Assembly (NCBI RefSeq): GCF_023343835.1
Contig: NC_064433.1
Span: 136,055,957 to 136,119,956, forward strand
Source of the DNA: Lagopus muta
Taxonomy: Eukaryota > Chordata > Aves > Galliformes > Phasianidae
Direction: 5' to 3'
DNA: 64,000 bases
Under the pieces are notes generated by a model. That model saw nothing but the letters and a program-made list of their open reading frames with translations, was not told where the DNA came from and made no database searches. Shown here in pieces: positions 49,648-61,374 of the stretch. Each line of letters starts with the position of its first letter. Position 1 is the first letter of the stretch. The position numbers were made by a program, and so were the translations under genes.

Positions 49648-49862
49648 TTTAGGTTGGATATTAGGAAAAATTTCTTCTCAGAAAGAGTGGTGATAACCTT
49701 GGCACAGGCTGCCCAGAGAGGTGATGGAGTCACTGTCCCTGGAGTTGTCCAAGAACTGTGGGGATGTGGCACTGAGGTACATGGTCAGTGGACATGGTGG
49801 GAATGGACTGGTGGTTGGACTAGATGATCTGAGAGCTCTTTTCCAACCTTTATGATTCTTGC
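49648..49862 (+). mobile_element. CR1 LINE 3' fragment in GAS6 intron 2
   Basis: Contains taggttggatattaggaaaa, acaggctgcccagagaggtg, gtgggaatggactggtggtt and gactagatgatctgagagct, then a short tatgattctt end. Confidence 0.9.
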
Positions 49863-50109
49863 CTTCCTTAGCCCTGCAGGGATCCCCATGTGGGCTTATT
49901 CATAGGGAACATATCTGTGCGTTGCTTGTATACACTATCAGGTCTGTCCACGTCTCCCCAGTTTTATGGCATAAAATTCCAGCATAAATCTAGCCCCATG
50001 GGTGCTCTCTGTGCTGGTGGGCAGTCTTGCAGCCATGATGGTTGAAGGTTCATTAGTGATTAGTCGGAGCTTGCTCTGCATCTCACCTTTCCCAGCCCAG
50101 TGAACAGGC

Positions 50110-50474
50110 TGAGGGTGTGCAGGAGGCCAGGCTGGTGACCTAAACCAGCCAAAGAGTCATTCCATGGTGTGTAGCAACATGCTTGGCAATAAAAGGGGAG
50201 AGGAATGGGGATTGGTTGGACATCTTTTGCTTGGCATCTGGCTGGACATCAGTCAGCCTGGTGGTGATGAGTGGCTGCCTTTGCATAACTTGCTTTGTTT
50301 TCTTTCTCTCTCTTCTTCCACTTCTCTTTTGCTTATTAAGCACTTTTTACCTTGACCTGCAAGGTTTCTTGCTTTTGCTCTTCCTTTTCCTTTCTCCCTG
50401 TCCTTTTGCTGACAGGCCAGATGGGTGGCTGCGTGGTGCTTGGCTGCCTACCAGGGTCAACCCACCACAGAGAC
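50110..50474 (+). mobile_element. Solo LTR of an ERVL-type endogenous retrovirus (bird), in GAS6 intron 2
   Basis: The order of segments is that of the ERVL-type LTRs common in birds: aaccagccaaagagtcattc, a TATA-like aataaaagg (50188-50196), ggacatcagtcagcctggtg, a T/C-rich stretch with ttgcttattaagcacttttt and ccttgacctgcaaggtttct, then gctgcgtggtgcttggctgc and a 3' end of cccaccaca. No internal retroviral genes flank it, so it is a solo LTR left by recombination. The 3' edge is near 50470; the 5' edge is uncertain by tens of bases. The frame at 50183-50485 is a translation of this LTR and not a membrane protein. Confidence 0.72.
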
Positions 50475-51729
50475 CTACGACTTAAAGCTGAGATGTGAAA
50501 TTACATTAAATGGTTCAGTCAGACAGCTCCAGATGTTTAGATGAAATGGAGCAAGGCTGTTACGTGGCTTCCTTGATGCTTCCCAGCCAATGGATTCAGG
50601 CAATGGAAACATCCAGCCAAGAGTAATGTTATGGAAAGGTGACCATTAACTGGACGAGGCAGTAAACAGCAATGAAATTGCATGTTACTGTAACAGAGCA
50701 CATTTGTTCTACATCAGGCCTTCATTGTTTCAGTGATCAGCTTTTCAAAGAAACTGCAAGCAGTCGGCAGAACATTGGCTTTCCCTGAAACCTGTGTGCG
50801 GGTATTGCCACATGTGCCATTACTTACATCAACTGCTAATAATAGCGTATTAGGTGGGGCCAAAAAGCCATCCATTTGCAGGCCGGCACAGCTTTTGTCT
50901 TTTCAGTCACGGAAAATATAAATATCAGCTTGCCCAGACTGGAGGAAGGAAGATCAATTGAAACATTTTTAGATTGTGAGGTTTTTTTTAGGAGGCAGAA
51001 CAAAACTCGGTCTGTGCAATTTGTATGACTATACATGGTAAAAACAAGTGCGAGCCCAGGTTAATGCATCTTGCAGCCTTTTTTTCATGGAGCTGGTGAT
51101 AACATCCTTAGATGTTACTGAAGAATTCTAGGAAGGATTTTGTGTTACAGTTTCAGTTAGGCTACAGATTCAGTTAGGCTAACAGGAAAATGAAAATATG
51201 ATATGGTGGAACAAAATAAAGGTGAAAAGCATATTCCTCAAGTTGTGAACTGAAATGCAGTGCATTATGTTTGTAAATGGGATCTATTGGAAAGATATGC
51301 AAAGTAAGATGGATGGTGAAGTTGCAGAATATTTTGGATGTGGAGATAAGAATGTTATCTCATTTCAAATGTTGATGAGGCCTTATAAAAAGCTTTGCTG
51401 CAGAAATATTTGACCTTGGTATGCATTCAAGGTACTACAGCTTGTTAACTGACTGATAAACTGCTCTGGAATTTGGTTGACCTGTTCTAAAAATGTGGCT
51501 AGCCAAGCATGTAAAATTGAGGGCAAAAGGTAACGTGGCTGCTGGTGTTCTTGGAAACTTTGGAAAGTAAATACAGCAAAGCAGGTTTCTTGTGCAGGGA
51601 GTTTCTCTGTGTAGAAAGGCTCAACACAGTGAAGGTATGAAGCCTCATCATTTTGGACCACATCAGTACAGCATCTGTTTGTCACTGCTTGTCGTGTTTG
51701 CTGCTGTTGTTGTTGAAGAGCTGCAACAG

Positions 51730-51878
51730 GAAGATGGTGGAGCCACTGTCCCCGGAGGTGTTAAAAAAAAAATGTGTGGATGTGGCACTGAGGAACATGG
51801 TTAGTGGGCATGGTGAAGATGGGTTGGGGTTGGACTAAATGGTCTTAGTGGACTTTTCCAACTTAATGATTCTGTGAA
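51730..51878 (+). mobile_element. CR1 LINE 3' fragment in GAS6 intron 2
   Basis: Reads gatggtggagccactgtccc, then gggcatggtgaagatgggtt, gactaaatggtcttagtgga and tgattctgtga. An A run of about ten bases (51764-51773) interrupts it. Confidence 0.88.
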
Positions 51879-54800
51879 GGGATACACATGGCACAGAACT
51901 GCAGAATAACGGGCTCGAAGGTAAGTGGGAGGTCCTGTCCTGGCCCCACCTCACAGCAAGGTCAGCAGTGACTGCACCAGGGTACTTGGGGCGTTTTGAT
52001 TTCATGGCTTGAAAACTGCTGATCCTAACGTCTAGCAATGCCAGCATTCTTTCTTCTAGGCTGGGTTTAGCATGAATCTGAAATACAGATGAAGCGATGT
52101 GTAGGGTATGATAGCAGTCAGTTTGTAGGTTTTCATAATGTTGCTGAGTCATTGTTTTTATTTCTGTATTTGCTCTGTTACATAACATGGTCACAGTAAC
52201 ATAGATGTGCTTGCATGTGCTAGAGTCCAAACTTCACTCTGGTCTTTTAGGAAGAACGAGTGGCAGATAATATTTATTTCTAAGAATATCAAAATAGATG
52301 CACATTTGTAAATACTAATAGCAAAAGTATGAAGGCATGTAGGACAAGAATTAAGTGGGAAAGTTAAGCAGATTAAGGCTTCTTTGAATAATTCAGTAAT
52401 AGATATGTCATCATTCCTGTGTAGAATATTCCTCTCTAGATCCAGGCAAAAGTCTGATTTTATTTGCAGAGAAAATTCTTCTCAATGCATCGATTTGCTA
52501 TGGCATTCTGGCAGTGTTCAAGAAGAGCTGGATTTATAACCAGTATAAATTTTTATATTTGTTCTTATTGGTACAGAATTTATCTAAGAAAGGGAGACAG
52601 CTACCAGACAACTCCTCACTGCAGTTGACCTGCTTGGATTCGATATATGGAAGAATGGCTTCCCAGGCACAGTGCTACCTGCTTAATAGATTTCAAGAAA
52701 GAAAATAGGAGCAGATCTAGACTTTTGTGCAGAAATGTCTTGAAGGACAGAAGGAAGTTAAGAATTTTGACAGTTGAGCTTTACGCTACAGTGACATGAA
52801 GAATCCCAGCTCCCTGTTGTGGTGAGATCTGAATGTTCACCAGGTTCTCCCTTCCCTTTCTTTCTTCTAGGATGGAAGAGAATTGCACCAAACTCTAGTA
52901 GGTCTGCTTGGTCTTGATGGGGACAGTGGTGCAGGATGAGTCTATATACTTGGCAGTATGGACTGCCGTCTGCTTAAGGTAGTGGACTGTAGTAGCAGGA
53001 GGGATGACAGAAATACTCAAGCCTGCCCTAGAAGGTAGCTTGTACATTCATTAGCTACATGCTACATTATCAGAAATCACTGAGAAGGGTGAGCCAGGTT
53101 TGCTGCTGGTCAAAGCAGACAGACTTCCATCAACTCTGCAGGAGTCAGGCCTGCCTGGTCCTTAACTGTTTCCACTTGTATGAATTAAGCCCAGGTTTTC
53201 AGAATAGAGCTGGAAATACTGATGCAGCCCATCATGGAAGCATTCTACATTTCAGTAAACCATAAGGCGAGGAGCTAGGGAGAGAGAACAAAAGTGGCTG
53301 ATTTTGCACCAAGGGGTTATTTAAAGCTAGAATGGAAAAAGGCACTGAAAGGCAAATTGAAGCAGGGATTATATAGATTTGGGGCAAGGAGGAGGATAAT
53401 GGAAAAAACAGATAATGTTAGGTTAATTTGGAGGGTTTTTTTTAGCAGAATACAGTAGGTTTTAATGAGAGGGGAAGAAAGCCACTTAAATAAATGAAGA
53501 AAGCAGTGTTGTGGTTATGGCCTCATTTTGTTTTCTTTCTAAATTAAAAAAAAAAAAAAAAAAAAAAGGAATAGCCTACTGGCAATTAATACAGACTGTG
53601 TTAGTACAGATGCTTGAGAATCAGGTATGGGAAACACTGAATGTGTATAAATTGGCAGTTGTGGTTCATGTGCACTCCAAACTCAAGATGAACTTAATGG
53701 ATTACAAGCAATTACTTCCCAGTAGATATGAAGAACAAGGATGGAGCCAGCACCAGAGATTTAGAGAAGGGATATAGCAAGGGAGATGTGGGCAGCATGG
53801 CTGCTCTGGAGGCTGTGGGACGTGGAACTGGGTTGTGAAGAGGGGATGTCTTGTGGCAACACAGCTACAAAAGCAGCATTTAAAATGTTCATTAGCTCAT
53901 AGTTCATGTCATGGTGAAGTAATTCAGCAACTGCTAAATGACCCAAATGTGGCAATTTGAAAGCAGAACCACTGGCAAAGAATGGGCTGGGATTCTCTCA
54001 ATTTGCTTCTCCTCCTGAAAAGTAACTCACATTACTTTTCAGCAACTTTGCATTTACAGCTCAACTGATCTAGTTGGTTTAAGCCCATTGCCTTTGCCCA
54101 TTCTGTTCACCCTCCCTGCACAGCAGCTTGTGTGACTGAATGGACTAATTTAAGGAACTGATCTGAAGAAAAGTAATCTGGAAGGAAAAAGGATCATTTT
54201 GTGTCTGGGTTGGTTCTACTAGCCCCACAAAAGGCTGTACCATCATCCTGGAAAGGATAGCGTATTTTCAGGAAGGGAAGGCCATGTGCTGAGAAGAAGC
54301 AAAAAGATCCTCACAGCACATGCTGTTGAAGTAATGAATGAAGAACCAAGCTATGGAGAACGAGACTGAAGTTCTTTGGCAGGTCTGCCTTCCATATTTG
54401 TACCTTCATCACTATTTTGTTGTGACTTGCTGTTCTAGAGGCTCTTCATGCATGCACAACGTCTGTTGGGAAGTTTCTGTATCTGTTGTGTGGAGTTTAC
54501 TTCCTGTTCCTTTGAGTAATGGAACCAAGAGGAAGAGTAAAGTTGCAAAACAAGGTGGATACCCAGGAAAAGGGGCGAGTGTTGCTGTTCTCTTTGCTCT
54601 GCATCATTTTACGCTACTGGCCAGTGGAATGTATAAATAAAGAGATAAAAGGAGAACCTGTCATGGTTGTACTGTACAAATTCACGTGCATCTGGAAAGC
54701 TGCTGCTGCATTTGGCTGCCTCCTGGAACAGCAAGTCCTAGCTCAGTTCCAGAAAATGTGTGGGGCAGGAACAAAAATGCAAAAGTTACTTAGTTATTAA

Positions 54801-56636
54801 AGTTATGAACAGGGAAGTGTAAAGTCTGATTCTGTCACAAGGGCCTGGCGTTGTCTCAGATGTACTTCCCCATTCCTGCTTGCCTATCCACGCTGTGGCA
54901 GAATGTGGTGGTGCCTTAAAGTGACCAAACATTGCTGCTGTGAGATGCGCATAAGCAGAATCCTAAGAAACAACTTGCAGTATCATTAGAGTACAATAAA
55001 GGGGAAAAGTACAATTTTGTCCTCAGTGGATAAAATACTGCAGAACCTGTAGGAGAGATCGCAAGCATTTAAGCTACATTCACTGGGATGTATAATCTCT
55101 TCCATTTTAAATATGACTTAAATAACAGGAGAGCAGTGACACAATATAGGATGTGAAGTGGAGATAGTTTTTTACTTACGTGAGGTGTTTTGTCAGATCC
55201 AGTTTCCCTGAATTTGCTTGAAGTCTGTAACTGACAATTGAACCACAACTGCCAGTGTTATCTGAGCCCTCTCTTGCCAGATTGTGAGGAGTTTGCTCTT
55301 TGCACAGAGAATGCATGTTGTTCCAGAGCAAGATAGGAAGAAAACTGGCTGAGCATAGAGCTCCTCAGAGGAGAAAAGATTTTGCAAGTCTAATGGCATT
55401 GACTGAAGCTTAACTTCTATGCCTGTAGTTTCTATTGAGATAACGATCTGAATTGTAGGACTGTTCAGATACACAGTATGGGAGGGAGACCAGTCAATCA
55501 GCATGAGCCTAGGGCCCAGTTTAAAAAGCAGTGCAGAGTGCTCTTCAGTATTAATGAAATTTGCATTCCCAAGCTGCACAGTTAAACAACGGTTGTTGTA
55601 AATGCACACCCAAGTCAAACAGTAACTTGCAGCCAATTATGGTTAGCAGTGCCATTGCTCTGCAGGCCTGTGGAGTGGAAACATGAAGTGTATTTATAAA
55701 CAAGGAGGTCATACCGTGCCCCAGGCAGACAGTCCTGAAAGGAGAAAAAAGGAGTCACTAGATGGAGATGAGAAAAGGGCATGATGTGGGAGTTGTCGCT
55801 GTGCTGAGGCAACAGATGACAAGCTTGTCTGGTACTCAGCAAATAGAGCCCTACAGAAACATCAGTTGTGCCGAAGACAGGTTTTTTTTGCTGACAGGCA
55901 GAGCTGTGTGTTCTGATACGGGCTTTTTATTCTGTATTTTATTTCTGGAGGCAAATTTTATCTCATAAGCAGAACTGTGAAGGCAAAGTTAATTGGACTT
56001 GTGCCCTTTCATGCTGCTCTGCAGTGTCTGAATTTGGTATAGCTTTTGTTTGCTTTATTCTTTGTAATCTTAGCAACTTGGAAGCTGCCAGTGACAGTAG
56101 CCTGCCTGCACTAAGAAACTGTTTTTCAGAAATTACCACTGCTTATGCAAGTCAGTGAGATCCCTCAGTGATGGCAGCATTGAAGTCCTGCTCTAGATTT
56201 TCATCTGCTGCTGTCGCGTCTCAGACATGGGGTTGGTTGGGTTCAGCGCTGATCAGGATTACTTGACCTGGTGCTCAAACAAAGTAAACAGAAGCAGCTG
56301 GCAGACCCTTCTGGCTCAGGTTCTCAGTGCTGCCGATTACTTTAAGCAATAGTGAGGACATTTTCCTGGTGTAGACATGGTTATTGTTATGTTTGGAGAA
56401 GGGTTATTTATACACAGTGACTCATGGAAGGGCTGTTCTGATTTGGTGTTCTTCCATTGTCTCTAAAAAAGTAGCAGGACGAGTGGATGCCCTGTATAAT
56501 TTTATTAACTTCTGGATCCTAGCACTAAGCAAGAGCTTGGCTGTGGAGTTGAAAAGAGGTTGTGAGCATAGGAACATTGCAAGTTTCCTTTTGCAGGGAA
56601 GTTGACAATGGTACTTCTGCCCAGTTAACCCCACAG

Positions 56637-57197
56637 CCCTGCAGTGCCCTTGTGAGTCCCCATCTGAAGTACTGTGTCCAGGTCTGGAGCCCCCAGTACA
56701 AGAAAGACAGAGAGCTGTTGGAGAGGGTCCAGAGGGCAACAAAGATGATCAGGAGGCAAGAACACCTCTCCTATGAAGACAGGCTGAGGGAGCTGGGCTT
56801 GTTCAGCCTGGAGAAAAGAAGGCTGTGGAGTGACCTCATTGCAGCCTTTCAGTAGCTAAAGGGAGCCTACAAACAGGAGGGGAGTCAACTCTTTGAAAGG
56901 ATAGATAACAGCAGGACAAGGGGAAATGGTTTGAAGTTGAGGGAGGGAAGATTTAGGTTGGATGTCAGGGGGAAATTCTTCACAGAAAGAGTGGTGAGGT
57001 GCTGGAACAGGCTGCCCAGAGAGGCTGTGATGCCCCATCCATCCCTGGAGGTGTGCAAGGCCAGGTTGGATGGGGCCCTGGGAAGCCTGGGCTGCTATGG
57101 AATGTGGAGGTTGGTGGCCCTGCATGTGGCAGGGGGGTTGGAGATTCATGATCCTTGAGGTCTCTTCCAACCTGGGCCATTCTCTGATTCTGTGAAT
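56637..57197 (+). mobile_element. CR1 LINE 3' fragment in GAS6 intron 2
   Basis: Reads from cagtgcccttgtgagtcccc, gtgtccaggtctggagcccc and ggtccagagggcaacaaaga through ggagctgggcttgttcagcc and gggagcctacaaacaggagg, to cattctctgattctgtgaat. Within the shared part it is very similar to the copy at 41362-41782. The frame 56562-56855 reads its ORF2 tail. Confidence 0.93.
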
Positions 57198-57910
57198 TGC
57201 CTAAGTCTTGCACTACTGTTGGATGCTGGAATCCATAATTGACTTTACTGCGTCAAGAAGTGTTTCTATACCATGCATATGTTTGTGTGGCAAGGGTGAG
57301 GGAGTAGTGCTTAAATCTCTGCAAAGAAAAGGCCTCTTGAGCTGAACTGCAACCAGCCTGCAAGAACCTGTCTGGAGGATGGGCGTACTGCCGTGTATGT
57401 GGCTGGAAGGGTGGAGGCCTACAAACACAAAGCAATTGCTCGTCTATCCCCCGTTTCTTCCTCTCTACCTGAGAGCTGTGCTCAGTTGTACTGCTGGGGG
57501 CAGATGGCATACGTTAACACTAGTTGACAGGTGGGAACCAGGCAGAGAGAGGGGTCACAAGAGGCAGGATTGGGAGTACATTTTGGTGGACTTGTCAGGG
57601 GTAGAGTTGTAAAACCATCTCTTGTGAGTGTTGGTCTCTTTTGAAGGTTGGTACTCTTCTGAAGCCTTGGCTGGAGCACCTCTGTCTTGTGTATGCGCTG
57701 CGATGTTACCACCTGACAGTGAAATCAGCATCTATACAGAAGCCATAGTGGTCAGAGTTAACTAACCTGCATTTGGATCCTGGGAATCCTGAGGGGCTTT
57801 CTGGGTAGTGAGATGTTGGTGAGCCCCAAGTTTAAAGTGACTAGTTGAGAAATCAGCAAAACAGCAGCAAGGAATCTTCTTACTAACAAGCCTCAGAGCA
57901 TTTCTCCTGT

Positions 57911-58270
57911 CATTCTTGTTGGATCCCAGAAACAGAACTGAAGACTTCTGGTGGAGGGACAATGAATCTGAGACTTCCGTTAGGGACGTGATGTATATAG
58001 GACCGAAAGATTTCATCTTCCTCAACTGTGGGTCATTAAGACATTACAGCACTGAAGTCTGACAAGGCATTGTAGAATTGAGTGTTCTCCATTTTTCTTG
58101 GACTCTCAAAATAGAACTGAACTCTTCTGGTGGAAGGAAAATGAGACTGAGACTTCTGTCAAAGACGTGATCTGTACATGGATGAGGGATTTCATCTCCC
58201 TCCATGCTCATGGTCAGTAAAACATTACAGAAATCTGAGAAAGCATTACAGAATTGCACACTCACACTGG
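57911..58270. repeat. Diverged tandem duplication, two units of about 180 bp
   Basis: Unit 1 (about 57911-58090) and unit 2 (about 58091-58270) share a series of matching blocks in the same order: agaactgaa-ttctggtgga, gactgagacttc-type DNA, gacgtgat, gatttcatct, ggtca-taa, acattacag, ctga-aaggcatt and agaattg. The spacing between corresponding blocks is 179 to 181 bases. Small indels and many substitutions separate the units, so the duplication is not recent. I do not recognise the unit as a known transposon or exon. Confidence 0.78.
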
Positions 58271-59867
58271 AAACAATGCATGTCTGGCTGTCCCGTGCAA
58301 GTTAGACACAAGATGAATCTTTGACTGGACAAACATCTGATAAGTTTGGTTTTCTGTTTTGTTGGGGGTGTTTTTGTTTTTTGTTTGTTTTACACCTTTG
58401 CTTTCACTGATTTCAAGCAGTTAAGCAGGCAGCCATGCAATATGAAGACTCCTAATTCTTGTCCTGTGAATGCAGAAAAATAGTTCTTGCCAGTGTCTGG
58501 ATTATTCTAGTGGTGGTGGTGAAATACATCTGCACATTTTTGTGTGAATATTGAATGAAGGGGAAATAATAAATATATATGTGGTATATTTCATCACTTG
58601 CAGCTATCTTTTTCTCTTTGAGTGCTGGCTGAAGTTCAGTTTGTGGCTATAGCTGAGCTGGATGCTCATCTGAATAATCCCAATATTTAGACTGCGTAGA
58701 TGTACTTTTCTTTTGACTTTATTTTTTAACTTGTCTTTTCCAAACCTAAGCCTCAAAAAAAAAAAAAAAAAAAATTGGGAAATGTACTGAGTTCTGCTCA
58801 CTCAGTTTCTTAACCCAAAGAGGTATTATAAAGCTCAGCCTCAAAAGATGGTAAGTCTATTACCTTAATATTGGAATCGGAAATTAGATTAAGTGTGGGC
58901 TGCTTCTGCTGCTTCTTTGTTGAGGCTTTCATGATTTAGACTGTTTATTTACATGGCACATTTCAGTAACTGGAGCATATTTTCCAGAAATGATTGATTA
59001 TTTTCTGGAGGATGACAGCAGTGAAAAACTCTTTGTTTATATGACCTTGACAACCGATTGATTAGACAGTCCAGGTCAAACTGAATCACAGTGTGTGCCT
59101 GTCAATGCTCTTCATACACACTGTATATATGCATGATCTTATCCAAAGACCTGTAATAAGAGGAGAAAATAAAATGTGTAGTTTCCAATCTTAAACATTG
59201 CATGGTCCAAATTAATTTTGTAGAATATATGACACTTGCTGTCCCAATCTCTCTGTAAATACAGTGTGATACTGAAAATGCTTACGCTGTGTAAAAGAGA
59301 ATTACAGTATGAGTACAGTTTCTTGGTTAGCTGAGAAATAGCTTAATTTAATTTAACCAGAAAAGTTAAACACATATGATTCATGAGTTTTCCCTCAATC
59401 ACATGCCTCATTTACAACATCAACAGTTCTCAAACTAGTGACTTCTATAGACATCACAAAATACAGTATGAAGTTGGAAAGTTACTTGTTCCAAAGTGAT
59501 GAATTTTTATATTTTTTTAAGAATGCAGTTTAACAATCTGCTTTGACCAGTTTCCTACCCTTCATGCAGCCCAGCTGCATTTTCCTGCTTCACTGTGTTG
59601 GTGCAAGCAATCATGCAGCTAGCAAGGTCTCATCAGGTTGAGTATTTTCAATGCACAAGGTCAGATCAGCAAAGTGCTGGTCTTGCCATGTGGCTGCACT
59701 TTGCTGACACAAAGTAGGGAGTGATGACATGTGGCCATGTACTGCCAGAAAAGTGGGAGAGCCTTTGGCAGTCTAGTTGTAGTTCAAAGGAAGTCGTTTC
59801 TAGGCATTTTTTGCCCGTATTAAAAACTTCTGAGATACATTTGGACCTCTCCTAAATGAGCAGCTGT

Positions 59868-60110
59868 GATCACAGAATATCTCAAGTTGGAAGGGTCCCA
59901 CAAGGATCACTGAGTCCAGCTCCTGACTCCACACAGCACTACCCAACATTCAGACCATATATCTGAGAGTGATGTTCAAACACTCGTTGAAATCCAACAC
60001 TCAGTGCCAGCTGCCCTAGGCAGCCTGTTCTGTGCCCACTGCTGTATGGTGCAGGACCTTTCTCTAACCCCCAACCTGACTAGGAGTTGTAGGGTATTCA
60101 CTGTTAGAAA
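59868..60110 (-). mobile_element. CR1 LINE 3' fragment, minus strand, in GAS6 intron 2
   Basis: Begins with gtgatcacagaatatctcaa, then gttggaagggtcccacaagg, atcactgagtccagctcctg and ccctaggcagcctgttctgt. It belongs to the same type as the small piece at 1488-1562. The frame at 60004-60264 partly reads it. Confidence 0.85.
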
Positions 60111-60572
60111 AGCAAGAAGTACTCTTTTTATTTTTGTGGCTACTGTGTCATGTGCTCTGAGTCAGCAGAGGGACTCTGAGGAGGCACAGGGTGACTTAAG
60201 TTGTTCCGTACCTGCCCTCTGGTTTTCATCCATAGATCATCTTCCTCTCTGTACCTTACGGTGAGCAGCTTTGCCACTGAGATAGTGATAAGGTGGCTTA
60301 ATGCTCAGTCACTATCATTGGCAGATCAGCTGTCCAACCATGCACTGAGATAGGAGCAGATGTTCCTCACTATCCTCGTGAGACAGAACGCATCTATGAC
60401 CATGTGTTTCTTCTAGCTCTGAATGAAGGAAATGAGGATGTTTATGTTTGGATCTTGTTTAACAACTGCTGTGCAAGACCACCAAACTAATAGCAGCTGT
60501 TGAACACTAATAGAATGACAATAAAAGCAAGTATCATTCAATAAATCTTTGCTTTTTTTTTTCCTCCTACAG

Positions 60573-60597
60573 GAATATTTTTACCCGAAATACTTGG
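60573..60597 (+). CDS. GAS6: GAS6 exon 3: end of the Gla domain (25 nt)
   Basis: This tiny exon encodes EYFYPKYL plus one base, between cctcctacag and gtgagt. A 25-nt third exon that ends the Gla domain with an aromatic stack is a fixed feature of vitamin K-dependent proteins. It joins exon 2 at a codon boundary (PET then EYFYPKYL) and leaves one base for exon 4. Mammalian GAS6 has Asp where this copy has Glu as first residue. It is far too short to appear as an open frame and was found by phase and family structure. Confidence 0.95.
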
Positions 60598-61374
60598 GTG
60601 AGTCGCAGCTTTTATGTTACCTCATTGATACATGATGCCTAGCACTGGAGTGTGTCACAGCTGAAGCTTTTCTAAGGAAAGCAGTGGAAACCAGGCTGCA
60701 ATAAGCATGGGTTTCTAATTTTAAGACTGACTCTACATTCGTATGTGATTTTAAGAGCTTTTTTTATACTTACATATTTGCATAGATTGTGTGTTTTTTG
60801 TGTGTTAAAATGTTGATGTTGCATTTATTATTTGTAGCCTCTAGAGCTGCTAAATAATTTAGTCTTTCACTTTCATCCCTTTTAAATTGTCTTAGCTATT
60901 AATTAATCTCCGTATTTTAAAATTTTACTGATTGGTCCACTGGCTTTTTCTACTGCCTGTATCATCGTTGTGCCACCATACTGCTTTCTATTTGTGTTTA
61001 ACCTGTAGCACTTAAAATCATAAATTCCAACTTTCTCCAATTTCAATTTGAGAAAACGCCATGTGCCTTTTAGATTCAAAAGAGATTTACTTGGCCAGAT
61101 TTTAGTAGCTACTAAAATGCATTTAGAATATAGTATCGTCTGGTGAAATGATTGCTCTGTTCAGATGGCTTATAACTCTACATCAAAGCTAAAAAGTGTT
61201 TATGAACTTTAGAAGTCTAAGACATCTGGGAGATTATACTATTGCATAGGTTTTGCATCCACCCTCCAAAACCTTGCTTAATGTAACATCAGCAGGCTAG
61301 CTGTCTTTTTACATGCTTTGAACAGCTGCCACGTAATCACTGTAATAATTTCAATTTCATTTTCTCTTCTTCAG
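60598..61374 (+). other. GAS6: GAS6 intron 3 (777 bp)
   Basis: The donor is gtgagt at 60598. The acceptor is tttctcttcttcag ending at 61374. AT-rich, with no repeat recognised. Confidence 0.92.

Larger units (their letters stand above)
45950..60572 (+). other. GAS6: GAS6 intron 2 (14.6 kb)
   Basis: The donor is gtaagg at 45950. The acceptor is ttttttttttcctcctacag ending at 60572, an excellent pyrimidine tract. The intron carries five + strand CR1 fragments, one minus-strand CR1 fragment, a solo LTR and a tandem duplication, listed separately. Its first 300 bases are still CpG-rich. Unlisted stretches (46260-46960, 47555-48020, 48890-49645, 52000-56630, 58275-59865, 60111-60572) hold no exon or repeat that I recognise, apart from A tracts at 53546-53567 and 58755-58774. 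Confidence 0.9.

Noticed and set aside
50183..50485. 100-residue hydrophobic frame resembling a transmembrane protein
   Set aside because: The hydrophobic part is the translation of the T/C-rich stretch of an ERVL-type LTR.
51890..51990. Possible minus-strand CR1 piece next to the copy at 51730-51878
   Set aside because: Only a short stretch (cagaactgcagaataacggg) is similar to a CR1 end and the rest does not follow; not enough to call.
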